Positions 1 to 8,581 of a stretch of 64,000 nt of DNA are shown here, piece by piece. The position numbers and the translations under genes were made by a program. How positions within the stretch are numbered: position 1 is the stretch's first letter; each line of letters opens with the position of its first letter. Where the stretch lies: assembly GCF_037652055.1 (NCBI RefSeq), contig NZ_JBBKAH010000004.1, forward strand, positions 124,001 to 188,000. The letters are read 5' to 3'. Under the pieces are notes generated by a model. That model did not search any database. It had not been told where the DNA came from and worked only from the letters and a program-made list of their open reading frames with translations. The DNA is from Pelagibius sp037652055. Lineage in GTDB: Bacteria; Pseudomonadota; Alphaproteobacteria; Kiloniellales; Kiloniellaceae.

Positions 1-34
1 GCTTCACACGAACAAGGGAACCCCGGCGTTCCTC

Positions 35-571
35 GTGGCCGAACACGCCGCCACCGTAGAGGGGCTTCTCGTCAGCGCCCGCGGCATGCTGCGCGCCGAC
101 CGGGATGCTGCCCGCCGTTACATCGAAAAGGCGGCCGCGCTGCTTGATGAGGTTGTGGCGGTGGAGAACGCCGGCAAGCCGCCCGCAGCCGCGGCCAATG
201 CCGCTCTGGTCAGGGGCGGTCTTGCTCCCTGGCAGATGAAGCGGGTCCGCGCTCACGTCGAGGAGCGCCTCGGCGATTCCATTGCCATTGAAGAACTCGC
301 CGAGGTTTGCCGGCTGAGCGTCAGCCACTTTTCGCGCGCCTTCAAGGCGAGTTTCGGTGAGCCGCCGCACGGTTACATCGTGACCCGGCGTGTTGAGGCC
401 GCGAAGCGTGCCATGCTCACCAGCGATGAGCCGCTGAGCCAGATTGCCGCGGCCTGCGGATTTGCCGACCAGTCCCATTTCTGCCGCCACTTCCGGCGGG
501 CAGAAGGCAAGAGCCCGAACCTTTGGCGCCGCGAGCGCGCCGTCGGACCGGAACTGCTGGCGGCGGAATGA
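35..571 (+). CDS. AraC family transcriptional regulator (possibly 5'-truncated by the window)
   Basis: The C-terminal half is an AraC/XylS DNA-binding domain. A first helix-turn-helix lies near residues 86-109 (motif LSVSHFSRAFKASFG) and a second near 134-161 (IAAACGFADQSHFCRHF, then GKSP), which is the usual bipartite AraC arrangement. The first ~60 residues do not resemble a sugar-binding cupin. The GTG at 35 is the first usable start, but the frame is open to the window edge with no upstream stop, so the true start may lie outside. By family it should bind DNA and activate or repress a nearby promoter. The target cannot be read from the sequence. Family assignment is secure. Confidence 0.85.
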   Translation: MAEHAATVEGLLVSARGMLRADRDAARRYIEKAAALLDEVVAVENAGKPPAAAANAALVRGGLAPWQMKRVRAHVEERLGDSIAIEELAEVCRLSVSHFSRAFKASFGEPPHGYIVTRRVEAAKRAMLTSDEPLSQIAAACGFADQSHFCRHFRRAEGKSPNLWRRERAVGPELLAAE

Positions 572-903
572 ACGCTGCCCTTTTGAAGAAATCTTGAACG
601 GGGAGGGGGCGGTCATGACGAGGTACGTGCACGCTGACCGGTGTCGCAATGATAGTGGCTTCGGCCAGCGCCAGGCTGCGACCGGAGAAGCCATGACGGT
701 GCCGCTGGAGTGGAGACTGCTTCCCATACTCTTGCTCCTCCTGCTTGAACTTTTCTCTCTCGGCGTTCATGTCGTCGAGCTTTCGTTGGCGCTGCTTCTG
801 CTCGCCATGCTGGCCGCTGTTGTCCTGCTGCCCGGACTTTCCAGATCTGGTCTGGGCGGCGGACCGGGGCTGCGTCGGGCGCGCCGGCACAGCCCCCATC
901 CTG
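572..903. other. Gap of ~330 bp with no convincing gene
   Basis: This stretch lies between the AraC gene and the convergent MRJP-like gene. Two small frames overlap each other on opposite strands. On the plus strand, 693-938 starts behind a GGAG and would encode a very leucine-rich membrane peptide. On the minus strand, the reading frame is charged and glutamine-rich (motif AEREKFKQEEQEYGKQ). Each looks like the mirror of the other. GC at the third codon position slightly favours the minus frame. Neither can be called with confidence. Confidence 0.3.
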
Positions 904-2061
904 TCACTTCAGCGAAACCGGCCCGCCATCGACCCTGACCCGGAACAGCACGTAGGGTTTCTCGCGCAAGTCTTTGTTCCCCTGGAACTGTGGCTGGCGG
1001 TGAAGCTGATTGGCTGTGAAGTACAGATAGCCGTCGGCGGCAACCGACAAAGTATCGGGCCAAAGGACGCGGGGATCATGAACGATGGTGGTCCAGGCGC
1101 CATCGCTGTCCCGGCGATGGATCGCATTGTGCTCATAATCGCTAGCGTACACGCGTCCGCGGTCGTCGGCTTCCAGGCCATCGGAAGCGCCTTTCTCGCC
1201 GAGATCCGCAACGGCTCCGCCGACTTCGGCGTCGGTCGCCGCCGGGTCGAGCAGCAGCGCCGTCGGGACCGAGAACAGGTGACGGCTCGACAGGGGCGAG
1301 TAATAGAGCGTCCGGCCGTCGGCCGAGAGGGCGATGCCATCGGACGCCACATTGAAGGGGGCCGGGGCCTTGCCCGGCGTCCGCAGTGCCAGGCGTTCGC
1401 CTTCGACGATGGGAACGAAGGTGGGGTCGGGGGAAGTCGAGGGATGTCCCGTCAGCCGGCGCCGGGCCGTGCCGCTGGCGAGATCCACCACGATGATCCC
1501 GCCGGGGCCGGAAACGGAAGAGTCGGTGATGTAGGCCACGCCGGCGGAGCCCTGGCGCAGATCGAAGCGCACATCGTTCACGTAGGTCGTGTCGAGCACG
1601 ACCGACGTCGGCAGAACGATCGTCCTGACGATGCTGTCCGTCTTCAGATCAACGGCGACCAATTTTACCGCACCGGCGATCGGGGCAGCAAACCCGGGCG
1701 CGCCGGTATCGAGCAGCCAGAGCCGGTCCGTTGCATCCACGACGACGCTCTGGACGCTGCTGAGCGTTTCGCCAGGGCGGGCGGGGTCGAAGGCATTGGC
1801 CGCTGCATTGGGGTAGGTCACGACATCACCGCCGCGGATCTCCGCGACGGTGAAAGGAACGTCATCGCCCCATCGCGGAAAGTTCACAAAGATACGCCCG
1901 CCCGACGAGACTGTGACGCCCGTCGGCATGGCGCCGGTGAAGGTGAACACCGGTTCGATCGTTCCAATGGAATGTTCGGACGGCAGCGAACCGGCGAGGG
2001 CGGTATGGGGTGCAGAATGGGCTAAGGCCAGGATGAAGGCGGCAGGCAGGGAAAACTTCAT
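904..2061 (-). CDS. Secreted major royal jelly protein (yellow/MRJP)-like beta-propeller protein
   Basis: A 385-aa protein with a Sec-type signal peptide (MKFSLPAAFILALAHSA, ending near ALA). The body resembles the MRJP/yellow family, related to SMP-30/gluconolactonase propellers: motifs RIFVNFPRWGD, RLWLLDTGAPG, TYVNDVRFD, VASDGIALSADGRTLYYSPLSS and GRVYASDYEHNAI are spaced as propeller blades. The start at 2061 is preferred over an upstream in-frame codon because GGAG sits 8 nt before it and the signal peptide starts there. Bacterial members are extracytoplasmic and mostly uncharacterised; lactonase or ligand-binding roles are guesses. A second, divergently transcribed paralogue starts at 2351. 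Confidence 0.85.
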   Translation of the reverse strand: MKFSLPAAFILALAHSAPHTALAGSLPSEHSIGTIEPVFTFTGAMPTGVTVSSGGRIFVNFPRWGDDVPFTVAEIRGGDVVTYPNAAANAFDPARPGETLSSVQSVVVDATDRLWLLDTGAPGFAAPIAGAVKLVAVDLKTDSIVRTIVLPTSVVLDTTYVNDVRFDLRQGSAGVAYITDSSVSGPGGIIVVDLASGTARRRLTGHPSTSPDPTFVPIVEGERLALRTPGKAPAPFNVASDGIALSADGRTLYYSPLSSRHLFSVPTALLLDPAATDAEVGGAVADLGEKGASDGLEADDRGRVYASDYEHNAIHRRDSDGAWTTIVHDPRVLWPDTLSVAADGYLYFTANQLHRQPQFQGNKDLREKPYVLFRVRVDGGPVSLK

Positions 2062-2350
2062 GGCAGTTACTCCGGGTTGAGCATCGCGGTCACGCAGGGC
2101 TGCGGCCAGCCTGACCGCTTTCTCGCCGTGACTGTTGTGAGGTTCTCTGCATCGATAAGTGCTCCCGACCGGTGGCGCACACAAACGCGTTTTCTTGATT
2201 GCTTCTAGAGAGATGGCGAATGCTTGCGATGCTGTTAGGAGGCGATCTATCAGCCTTCCAGCTGGCAGAAATACGATCTTTGCGTTCGATCGGGTGCCTC
2301 TGGTGGCTCATCTCCTATGAGTCGTTTTGCGGCATAAAACGGAGGGCCCC

Positions 2351-3457
2351 ATGCCGAGATCCCGCCTTTCTCTCTTCTCGCTATCGTTCTTGCTGGGCGG
2401 TGTCTGGACGGCCGAAGCTTTGCCGTCGCACGCGCAAGCCGTGCCTGCTCTGTCCATCGTGGCGGAGTCCGACGGCATGGTCTGGAATGCCGTCGCTGTC
2501 GACGGGGCCCGTGTCTTTGTGGCCGGGCCACGGTGGATCAGCGGGAAGGGGCCGGCTGTGGCCAAGCTTAACGGCGCTGGCCACCCGATAGCTTATCCCG
2601 GCGAGCGCTGGAACAGCTGGCGGCCGGCCGCGGATCCAGCGGCGGTTTTCGTTAGCGTCAATGCAATTCACCTCGACGGGCGCGGCGGGCTGTGGGCAAT
2701 CGATACCGGCACACCGGGCTTCGGTGAAGATCCTCTGCCGGGAGCGCCCAAGGCCGTCCGCATCGAACTCGCCAGCGGGCGCGTGGAGCGGATTTATCGC
2801 TTCGGGCCCGACGTTGCGCTACCAGGGAGTTATATCGACGACATCCGGTTCCACGGCGATCACGCCTATCTGACCGACGCGGGGCGGCCGGGCCTCATCG
2901 TCCTGAACCTGACAAGCGGGGCTGCCCGACGTGTTCTTGACGGAGTGCCTGCCGTGACGGCACCGGATGACCGGCCGATCATTCTAGACGGCGAGGTCCT
3001 GCGCGGGCCGGATGGCACGCCGGTGAAGGTGAATGCCGATCCCCTGGAGGTCAGCCCCGATGGGCAGCTCCTCTACTTCGGTACCCTGCACGGGCCCTGG
3101 TACAGGATCGAAACGCGGCTTCTTGACGATCCAAATGTGTCGGCCGATGCCCTGCTGGCTGCGGTCGAGCCATGGGCGGACCTGCCTCCCGTCGGGGGAA
3201 CGGTGATGGATCGGGACGGCAATCTCTACTTCACCGACCTGGCTGCGAACGCGGTGAAGCGGCGCTCGCCGGACGGCAGCATCACGACGGTCGTGCAAGA
3301 CTCCCGTCTGCATTGGATCGATGCGCCGATATTGGCCGACGGTACGCTGTGGCTGCCGGTGCCACAAATCGACCGCGCCGCTCTGTTCCACGGGGGCGTA
3401 TCCCGCATCGCCTGGCCGGTGCGTCTTTACCGTTTTCCAGTGGAGGCGGCCGACTAG
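2351..3457 (+). CDS. Secreted MRJP/SMP-30-like beta-propeller protein (paralogue)
   Basis: A 368-aa protein with an N-terminal signal peptide (hydrophobic core LSLFSLSFLLGGVW). It has the same blade motifs as the divergent neighbour: RVFVAGPRWISG, GLWAIDTGTPGFG, SYIDDIRFHGDHAYLTD, VNADPLEVSPDGQLLYFG and DGNLYFTDLAANAV. ATG 2351 is chosen because GGAGG lies just upstream (GGAGGGCCCC-ATG) and the signal peptide begins there. Its stop is 12 nt from the convergent LysR gene. The two paralogues share a 289-bp divergent promoter region and are probably co-regulated (inference). Enzymatic activity is unknown. Confidence 0.85.
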   Translation: MPRSRLSLFSLSFLLGGVWTAEALPSHAQAVPALSIVAESDGMVWNAVAVDGARVFVAGPRWISGKGPAVAKLNGAGHPIAYPGERWNSWRPAADPAAVFVSVNAIHLDGRGGLWAIDTGTPGFGEDPLPGAPKAVRIELASGRVERIYRFGPDVALPGSYIDDIRFHGDHAYLTDAGRPGLIVLNLTSGAARRVLDGVPAVTAPDDRPIILDGEVLRGPDGTPVKVNADPLEVSPDGQLLYFGTLHGPWYRIETRLLDDPNVSADALLAAVEPWADLPPVGGTVMDRDGNLYFTDLAANAVKRRSPDGSITTVVQDSRLHWIDAPILADGTLWLPVPQIDRAALFHGGVSRIAWPVRLYRFPVEAAD

Positions 3458-3469
3458 AGGCCGCGAGCA

Positions 3470-4351
3470 TCACGCGACCAGCGTTACCGTCTGACTGGCG
3501 GCGAGGCTGTCCATCAGGTAGGCCACGAGAGGTTTGACGATTTCGGCTTCGGCGGTGTCCTCGCCGATCAGAACGATCTCCGTCATCGGCAGGCTGGGCC
3601 AGTCTGCCGGTACCTGCACCACCTGCAGGCCCTCTTGAACGAAGGACCGCCCGAGAATGCTGATCCCGAGTCCAGCTTCCACGGCGGCCTGGATCCCCAT
3701 GAGGCTGCTGGCTGTGCAGGCGAGCACCCATTCCTGGCGCTGAGCATCGAGGGTCCGCATGACGAGGTCCCGGTACGTGCAGGGGGGCCCGAGCAGGACG
3801 AGAGGCAGAGGCCTGGAGAAGTCCGCCTCGTATTCCTTGGCGGCCAGCCAGACCAGCGGTTCTCGCCAGATGACCCGGCCACGCTGGGCAGCACCGTCCT
3901 TCTTTGCGATGACGACGTCGAGCGCGCCCTCGTCATAGGCCGCCAGCAGGTCGCAGCTCAATCCGGTCTTCAGTTCAAGCTGAACCTGGGGATAAAGACG
4001 CCCAAAGCGGCCGAGCAGGTTCGGCAGCTGGCGCGGGATGAAATCTTCCGAGATCCCCAGGCGAAGCACGCCGATTGCGGCCGGTTCCAGCAGGTTGCGG
4101 ACGGCAGCGTCGTTCAGTTCCAGCATGTGCCGGGCGGTGACCAGGAGCTGCTCGCCATCGGCGGTGAGGCGCAGCATGCGACTCGTGCGCTCGAACAGCC
4201 GGCGCCCCAGGGCCTCTTCCAGCCGAATAATCTTCTGGCTGACGGCTGACTGCGAGCGGCCGACGACCTCGGAAGCGGCCGTAAAACCGCCGGTTTCGGC
4301 CACCGCGACGAAGGCGCGCAGAAGATCGATCTCAAGGTCCGGAATGCGCAT
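3470..4351 (-). CDS. LysR family transcriptional regulator
   Basis: A 293-aa protein with the standard LTTR layout. The N-terminal winged helix (IDLLRAFVAVAETGGFTAAS, then SQSAVSQKI and LEEALGRRLFERTSR) is followed by a periplasmic-binding-like effector domain. ATG 4351 has a GGGGA Shine-Dalgarno; a TTG 18 nt upstream is less likely. It is divergent from the oxidoreductase gene at 4520. Such regulators usually control the divergent operon and respond to its substrate, so it is the natural candidate regulator for the 4520-10385 operon. The effector domain carries no recognisable ligand signature. An inverted repeat just upstream (4363-4379) is a possible operator. Confidence 0.92.
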   Translation of the reverse strand: MRIPDLEIDLLRAFVAVAETGGFTAASEVVGRSQSAVSQKIIRLEEALGRRLFERTSRMLRLTADGEQLLVTARHMLELNDAAVRNLLEPAAIGVLRLGISEDFIPRQLPNLLGRFGRLYPQVQLELKTGLSCDLLAAYDEGALDVVIAKKDGAAQRGRVIWREPLVWLAAKEYEADFSRPLPLVLLGPPCTYRDLVMRTLDAQRQEWVLACTASSLMGIQAAVEAGLGISILGRSFVQEGLQVVQVPADWPSLPMTEIVLIGEDTAEAEIVKPLVAYLMDSLAASQTVTLVA

Positions 4352-4362
4352 GGCGGGTCCCC

Positions 4363-4379
4363 GTATCAATTACCGATAC
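4363..4379. promoter_or_regulatory. Possible LysR operator (inverted repeat)
   Basis: GTATC-N7-GATAC is a perfect 5-bp dyad starting 12 nt before the lysR start, in the 168-bp divergent region. LTTR boxes are short interrupted dyads around T-N11-A, so this is a reasonable autoregulatory or activation site, but the spacing is not the canonical one. No clear -35/-10 pair was identified. Confidence 0.4.
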
Positions 4380-4519
4380 AAATAGATGCCATTACTACTA
4401 TTCGCAAGATTAATTGCTCTCGATCCCTAAATTTCAATGGAACGAGCCCCTTGGCGGGCAAATCGCAGCTGCCGCCCGACAGGGTCGGCCAGGCATCACA
4501 AGAAAGAGGGAAGTTAATC

Positions 4520-5548
4520 ATGAAAGCCATTGGCTACCGCCAGCCGTTGCCGGTCTCTGACGAAACGGCCCTGGTCGACCTGGAACTGCCGGCGCCCGAT
4601 CCTCGCCCGCGCGACCTGCGGGTGGCGGTGAAGGCAGTCTCGGTCAATCCGGTCGACGTGAAGCAACGCAGCAAGGCGGCGCCGCCGGCTGGAGAGGCGC
4701 GCGTTCTCGGCTTCGATGCCGCAGGCATCGTTGAGGCTGTGGGCAGCGAAGTCACCGGATTCAAGCCGGGCGATGAAGTCTACTATGCCGGTGCCATCGA
4801 TCGTCCCGGCAGCAACAGTGCGCTGCAGTTGGTCGACGAACGCATCGTCGCCCATAAGCCGAAGTCGCTGACCTTCGCCGAAGCGGCGGCCCTGCCGCTC
4901 ACCTCGCTGACCGCCTGGGAGCTGCTGTTCGACAGACTGGGTGTCGAGTTCGGCCGAAAGACGGAAGCCGGAAGCCTGCTGATCATCAACGGGGCGGGCG
5001 GTGTCGGATCCATTCTGACGCAGCTGGCCCATCGGCTGACGGGACTGACCGTCATCACCACCGCTTCCAGGCCCGAGACAATCGCCTGGAGCCGCGAAAT
5101 GGGGGCCGACCACGTCATCGACCACCGCAAGCCGCTGGACGAGGAGCTGGCCCGCATCGGCTTCCCGGAGGTCGACTACATCGCCAGCCTGACCGCGACC
5201 GACCGGCATTTCCCGGCTATCGCAAAGGCAATCCGGCCGCAGGGGCGGATCGCGCTGATCGACGACCCGGAAATCTTCGACATCGTCCCGCTGAAGCGCA
5301 AGAGCGTATCCGTGCACTGGGAGCTGATGTTCACGCGCTCGCTCTACCAGACGCCGGACATGGGCGAACAGCATCGGATCCTGAAGTCCGTTGCGGAGCT
5401 GGTCGACGCCGGGCTGGTGAGGACCACCATGACCGAGGATCTGGGGCCGATCACCGCGGCCTCTCTGCTTGAGGCGCATCGTCACCTCGAAAGCGGCCGC
5501 GGCATGGGCAAGACGGTTCTGAGCGGCTTCTCCGGCGACCAGAGCTGA
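4520..5548 (+). CDS. Zinc-type alcohol dehydrogenase-like / quinone oxidoreductase (MDR superfamily)
   Basis: A 342-aa medium-chain dehydrogenase/reductase. The GroES-like N-terminal domain (AVSVNPVDVKQR, then LGFDAAGIVEAVGSEV and GDEVYYAG) is followed by a Rossmann domain with the nucleotide motif IINGAGGVGSILTQLA. The catalytic-zinc cysteine/histidine set of true alcohol dehydrogenases is absent, so it belongs with NADPH-dependent quinone or enone reductases. ATG 4520 follows a purine-rich AAAGAGGGAAG. It is the first gene of an operon divergent from lysR, with the next gene 40 nt downstream. Its substrate is unknown; the Old Yellow Enzyme further along suggests electrophilic carbonyls (inference). 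Confidence 0.88.
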   Translation: MKAIGYRQPLPVSDETALVDLELPAPDPRPRDLRVAVKAVSVNPVDVKQRSKAAPPAGEARVLGFDAAGIVEAVGSEVTGFKPGDEVYYAGAIDRPGSNSALQLVDERIVAHKPKSLTFAEAAALPLTSLTAWELLFDRLGVEFGRKTEAGSLLIINGAGGVGSILTQLAHRLTGLTVITTASRPETIAWSREMGADHVIDHRKPLDEELARIGFPEVDYIASLTATDRHFPAIAKAIRPQGRIALIDDPEIFDIVPLKRKSVSVHWELMFTRSLYQTPDMGEQHRILKSVAELVDAGLVRTTMTEDLGPITAASLLEAHRHLESGRGMGKTVLSGFSGDQS

Positions 5549-5588
5549 AGAGAGCCGCCGAGGCCCCAGAAAAGCGAGGAGTCTTTCA

Positions 5589-6347
5589 ATGAATATGCCG
5601 CTTCGGGTCGGCCACATAGACCTGTCGTTTCACGATGCAAGCGCGATCGAGGTCGAGAACGTCTTGCGGCGTCATGGCCACGCCGTCGAGCGCTCGGCCG
5701 CTCCCCATGAAGAAATGTTCCGGCGCCTCGGCCGTGGCGACGTTGATGTGCTCGTCTCGGCATGGCTGCCGTCAAGTCATGGCGGCTACCTGGCGCCGAT
5801 GGAGCATGACGTGACGAGGATCACGGTGCTCTACGAACCTTACTGCATCTGGGGCGTACCCGACTACGTTCCGGAGGAGACGGTGAGCGCGGTCAGTGAC
5901 CTGTTGAAGGAGCCGGCCGTCTCCCGGATGCAAAAACGCATTCAGGGCATCAATCCGGGCGCGGGGATCAGCCGATTCTCCCAGGCGATCGTCGAGCAGT
6001 ATCGGCTGGGCGATGCGGGCTACAGCTTTCATACCGGTACGGAAGCGGAGTGCTTCGACGGTTTCGAGAGGGCTTATGCGGAGGGACGCTGGCTGGTCAT
6101 CCCGCTTTGGCATCCGCAGTACCTGCATAACCGCTACAGAATCCGTGCCCTCGAGGAACCCCGCGGCCTGCTGGGGACCACCGATGCGGCGACCCTGGTC
6201 ATCCGTAACGAGGTGATGGGGCGGATTCAGGCGGGGGCATTGGCGGAACTGGAGTGCCTGAACCTGGGAAATCAGCGGGTCAGCGCTTTAGACGATGCCC
6301 TGCACCAGTCGGCCGGGCGTAGCCAGACTCTTGCGCAACGCACCTGA
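5589..6347 (+). CDS. Glycine betaine-type ABC transporter substrate-binding (OpuAC-like) domain protein without signal peptide
   Basis: A 252-aa protein resembling the OpuAC fold of quaternary-amine binding proteins: HIDLSFHDASAIEVENVLRR, LVSAWLPSSHGGYL, GINPGAGISRFSQ and a tryptophan-rich WLVIPLWHPQYLHNRYRIR segment. The second half matches the aromatic-cage region of betaine binders. Unusually, no signal peptide or lipobox is visible and no permease or ATPase gene is nearby. It is therefore probably cytoplasmic and may serve as a sensor or carrier rather than an importer (inference). It sits 40 nt after the oxidoreductase, presumably in the same transcript. Confidence 0.75.
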   Translation: MNMPLRVGHIDLSFHDASAIEVENVLRRHGHAVERSAAPHEEMFRRLGRGDVDVLVSAWLPSSHGGYLAPMEHDVTRITVLYEPYCIWGVPDYVPEETVSAVSDLLKEPAVSRMQKRIQGINPGAGISRFSQAIVEQYRLGDAGYSFHTGTEAECFDGFERAYAEGRWLVIPLWHPQYLHNRYRIRALEEPRGLLGTTDAATLVIRNEVMGRIQAGALAELECLNLGNQRVSALDDALHQSAGRSQTLAQRT

Positions 6348-6479
6348 GGTGGCGGCTCGTGCCGCCGCGGCAGGACTCCTCCATCGACGGGAGGATCGTC
6401 CAATAGCCGGTAGCGGGCGAGGCGCACAATGGGCCGCAGAACGGTATTGCGACAGCAAGTTTCTTTGGAGACCACGACC

Positions 6480-6818
6480 ATGATGATGGATTGGAATGAA
6501 TACCGCCGACAAGTTACCGCCGGCGTCGGTGAGATCGGCCGGCTCAGCACCGATACCGTGAAGGGCTATGGCACGCTCAGCGGCGCCGGAGCGAAGCAGG
6601 ATCTGCTGGGCGCAAAGACGCGCGAGCTCATCGCTCTTGCCGTTTCGGTCACGGTACGCTGCGACGGCTGCATCGCCGTTCATACGGATGCGGCGCTGCG
6701 CCAGGGTGCCACCCGGGAAGAGATTGCGGAGGCCCTGGGTGTGGCGGTCGCGATCAATGCCGGGGCGGCTCTGGTCTATTCGACGCGCGTCATGGACGCC
6801 TACGCGAGCCACGACTAG
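6480..6818 (+). CDS. Carboxymuconolactone decarboxylase / AhpD-like family protein
   Basis: A 112-aa all-helical CMD-domain protein. The redox-type motif C61-D-G-C64 with H68 matches the AhpD-like CxxC...H peroxidase site, and the flanking ELIALAVSVTV and REEIAEALGVAVAINAGAAL segments are typical of the family. The start is taken at the first of three ATGs at 6480, behind TTTGGAG; an earlier in-frame ATG at 6429 lacks a ribosome site. A CxxC member in this oxidoreductase operon fits a peroxide or organic-peroxide detoxification role better than decarboxylation (inference). Confidence 0.88.
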   Translation: MMMDWNEYRRQVTAGVGEIGRLSTDTVKGYGTLSGAGAKQDLLGAKTRELIALAVSVTVRCDGCIAVHTDAALRQGATREEIAEALGVAVAINAGAALVYSTRVMDAYASHD

Positions 6819-6896
6819 CGGCCCGGCGACAAACCGTCGGGTCAAGAGCCGGATGGCAATCGCGGCCATGCCGGATGAAGCGAACACAGAGGATCG

Positions 6897-8027
6897 ATGA
6901 TGAACGCAAGTCCGCAACAGACTCACGCGGACCATGCCAGCGACGAACTCTTCGAGTTCCTTCCGCTGGGGTCCCTGAGATTGCCGAACAGGGTTGTCAT
7001 GGCGCCGCTGACCCGTAGCAGAGCAGGAGACGGAGACGTCCAGGGCGCAATGAACGCAACCTACTACCGTCAACGCGCCTCGGCTGGCCTCATCATCTCC
7101 GAAGCGACGCAGATCTCGGCCCAGGGGAAGGGCTATGCCTTCACCCCTGGAATCTATTCGGATGACCAGGTGGCCGGCTGGCGGTTGGTGACGGATGCGG
7201 TGCACCAAGCAGGCGGCCGCATCTTCGCCCAGCTCTGGCACGTTGGTCGTATCAGCCATCCAGACCTGCAGCCGGGGAATGCGCTGCCAGTGGCTCCCTC
7301 CGCCGTCAAGCCGGAAGGGCAGGCCTTCACGGCGAGCGGCTTTAAACCGATGGTCACGCCGCGAGCGCTGGAGCTGGAAGAGATTCCCGGAATCATCGCG
7401 CAGTATGCCCACGCAGCGCAGGCGGCCAAGCGCGCGGGCTTCGACGGCGTCGAGATTCATGCGGCAAACGGCTACCTACTGGACCAGTTCCTGCGCGATG
7501 GCACCAACCGGCGCACAGATGCTTATGGCGGCAGTATCGAAAACCGGGTCCGCCTGACCCTGGAAGTGGCGGCGGCGGTCGCCGGCATCTGGGGCGCGAG
7601 CCGTACTGGCATCCGCGTTTCGCCTGTGACGCCGCATGCCGGCGGAATCACCGACAGCAACCCGAAGGCGCTGTTCAACCATCTCGCGGGTCGCCTGAGC
7701 GAGATGGGGCTGGTCTACATGCACGCCATCGAGGGAGAAACGCGCGGGGCCCGGGACTACGACCCGATCTTCGACTTCCGGGCCTTCCGCCGTGCGTTCA
7801 GCGGCTACTACATCGCCAACAATGGCTACACAAAGAGCCTGGCTGCCGATGCCATTCGCAGCGGTGCGGCGGATCTGGTGTCGTTCGGTAGACCATACAT
7901 CGCCAATCCGGACCTGGTCGAGCGCCTGCGCCGCAATGCGCCGCTCAACGAGGGAGATCGGGAGACGTTCTATGGCGGTGGCGCCAAGGGCTACATCGAC
8001 TATCCGACGCTCAACCCTGAAGCCTGA
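6897..8027 (+). CDS. Old Yellow Enzyme family alkene reductase (NemA-like)
   Basis: A 376-aa FMN-dependent ene-reductase. Visible signatures are NRVVMAPLTRSRA (FMN-binding strand), GLIISEATQISAQGKGY, the substrate-binding H188-A-A-N191, GYLLDQFLRDGTNRRTDAYG, GGSIENRVRL and the C-terminal phosphate-binding LVSFGRPYIANPDL. These features and the length match the NemA/OYE class that reduces activated C=C bonds, N-ethylmaleimide and nitro compounds with NADPH. Two adjacent ATGs (6897, 6900) make the exact start immaterial. It is followed closely by a DUF302 gene. Electrophile detoxification is known for the family; the natural substrate here is unknown. Confidence 0.92.
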   Translation: MMNASPQQTHADHASDELFEFLPLGSLRLPNRVVMAPLTRSRAGDGDVQGAMNATYYRQRASAGLIISEATQISAQGKGYAFTPGIYSDDQVAGWRLVTDAVHQAGGRIFAQLWHVGRISHPDLQPGNALPVAPSAVKPEGQAFTASGFKPMVTPRALELEEIPGIIAQYAHAAQAAKRAGFDGVEIHAANGYLLDQFLRDGTNRRTDAYGGSIENRVRLTLEVAAAVAGIWGASRTGIRVSPVTPHAGGITDSNPKALFNHLAGRLSEMGLVYMHAIEGETRGARDYDPIFDFRAFRRAFSGYYIANNGYTKSLAADAIRSGAADLVSFGRPYIANPDLVERLRRNAPLNEGDRETFYGGGAKGYIDYPTLNPEA

Positions 8028-8043
8028 ACCGGGCAGGTCAATC

Positions 8044-8577
8044 ATGAGGGATATCCACGTCATGACATCAAGAGCCGGTCTGGCCGGCGGCGCCGTCATC
8101 CGTCGCCATGCCCTGGCGGGTCTGATCGCCGTTGCCGGCGCCACGACCATCTCTCAGGCGCTGGCAAAGTCCCTATCGAAGGAGGACAGTGTGAAATTGA
8201 AAAGCGCCTACCCCTATGCCGAAACGCTGGAGCGCCTGAGAGCCGCGCTGAAGGATGCCGGCTTTACCATCTTCGCGGAGATCGATCACAGTGCGGCCGC
8301 GCACTCGGTCGGTCTGGAGATGCCGCCGACAGTCGTCGTCATCTATGGGAACCCGCGTGGCGGTACGCCGCTGATGCTGGCTGCGCCCGACTTCGCCCTG
8401 GAACTGCCCCTTCGCGTCCTGGTGCGAGAGGCGGGAGCCGGCGCTTGCTACGTGACCTTCAATCGCTCCGAAGGCCTTGAGGAAAAGCATGGATTGCCAG
8501 CTGGCATGACCGCCCGCCTTGCGCCCGCCGAGGCGATCTTGATGCAGCTCGGCGCCGTGCCGGTGGTGCAGGAGTAG
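8044..8577 (+). CDS. DUF302 domain protein with putative Tat-type signal
   Basis: A 177-aa protein. The N-terminus carries twin arginines (R20-R21, IRRHALAGLIAVAGA) before a hydrophobic stretch ending near QALA, suggesting export. The C-terminal ~120 residues form a DUF302 domain (PYAETLERLRAALKDAGFTIF, DHSAAAHSVGLEM, TVVVIYGNPRGGTPLM, LPLRVLVRE). DUF302 proteins are small, often periplasmic, of unknown biochemistry, and recur beside sulfur-oxidation genes. Here it lies 4 nt before soxC, so translation is probably coupled. ATG 8044 gives the complete leader; M7 at 8062 is an alternative start. Confidence 0.82.
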   Translation: MRDIHVMTSRAGLAGGAVIRRHALAGLIAVAGATTISQALAKSLSKEDSVKLKSAYPYAETLERLRAALKDAGFTIFAEIDHSAAAHSVGLEMPPTVVVIYGNPRGGTPLMLAAPDFALELPLRVLVREAGAGACYVTFNRSEGLEEKHGLPAGMTARLAPAEAILMQLGAVPVVQE

Positions 8578-8581
8578 GGGC

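Noticed and set aside
745..2025. Long plus-strand open frame antisense to the first MRJP-like gene
   Set aside because: It has no recognisable domain, an atypical composition, and mirrors a gene with a signal peptide, ribosome site and family motifs. It is a GC-rich antisense shadow.
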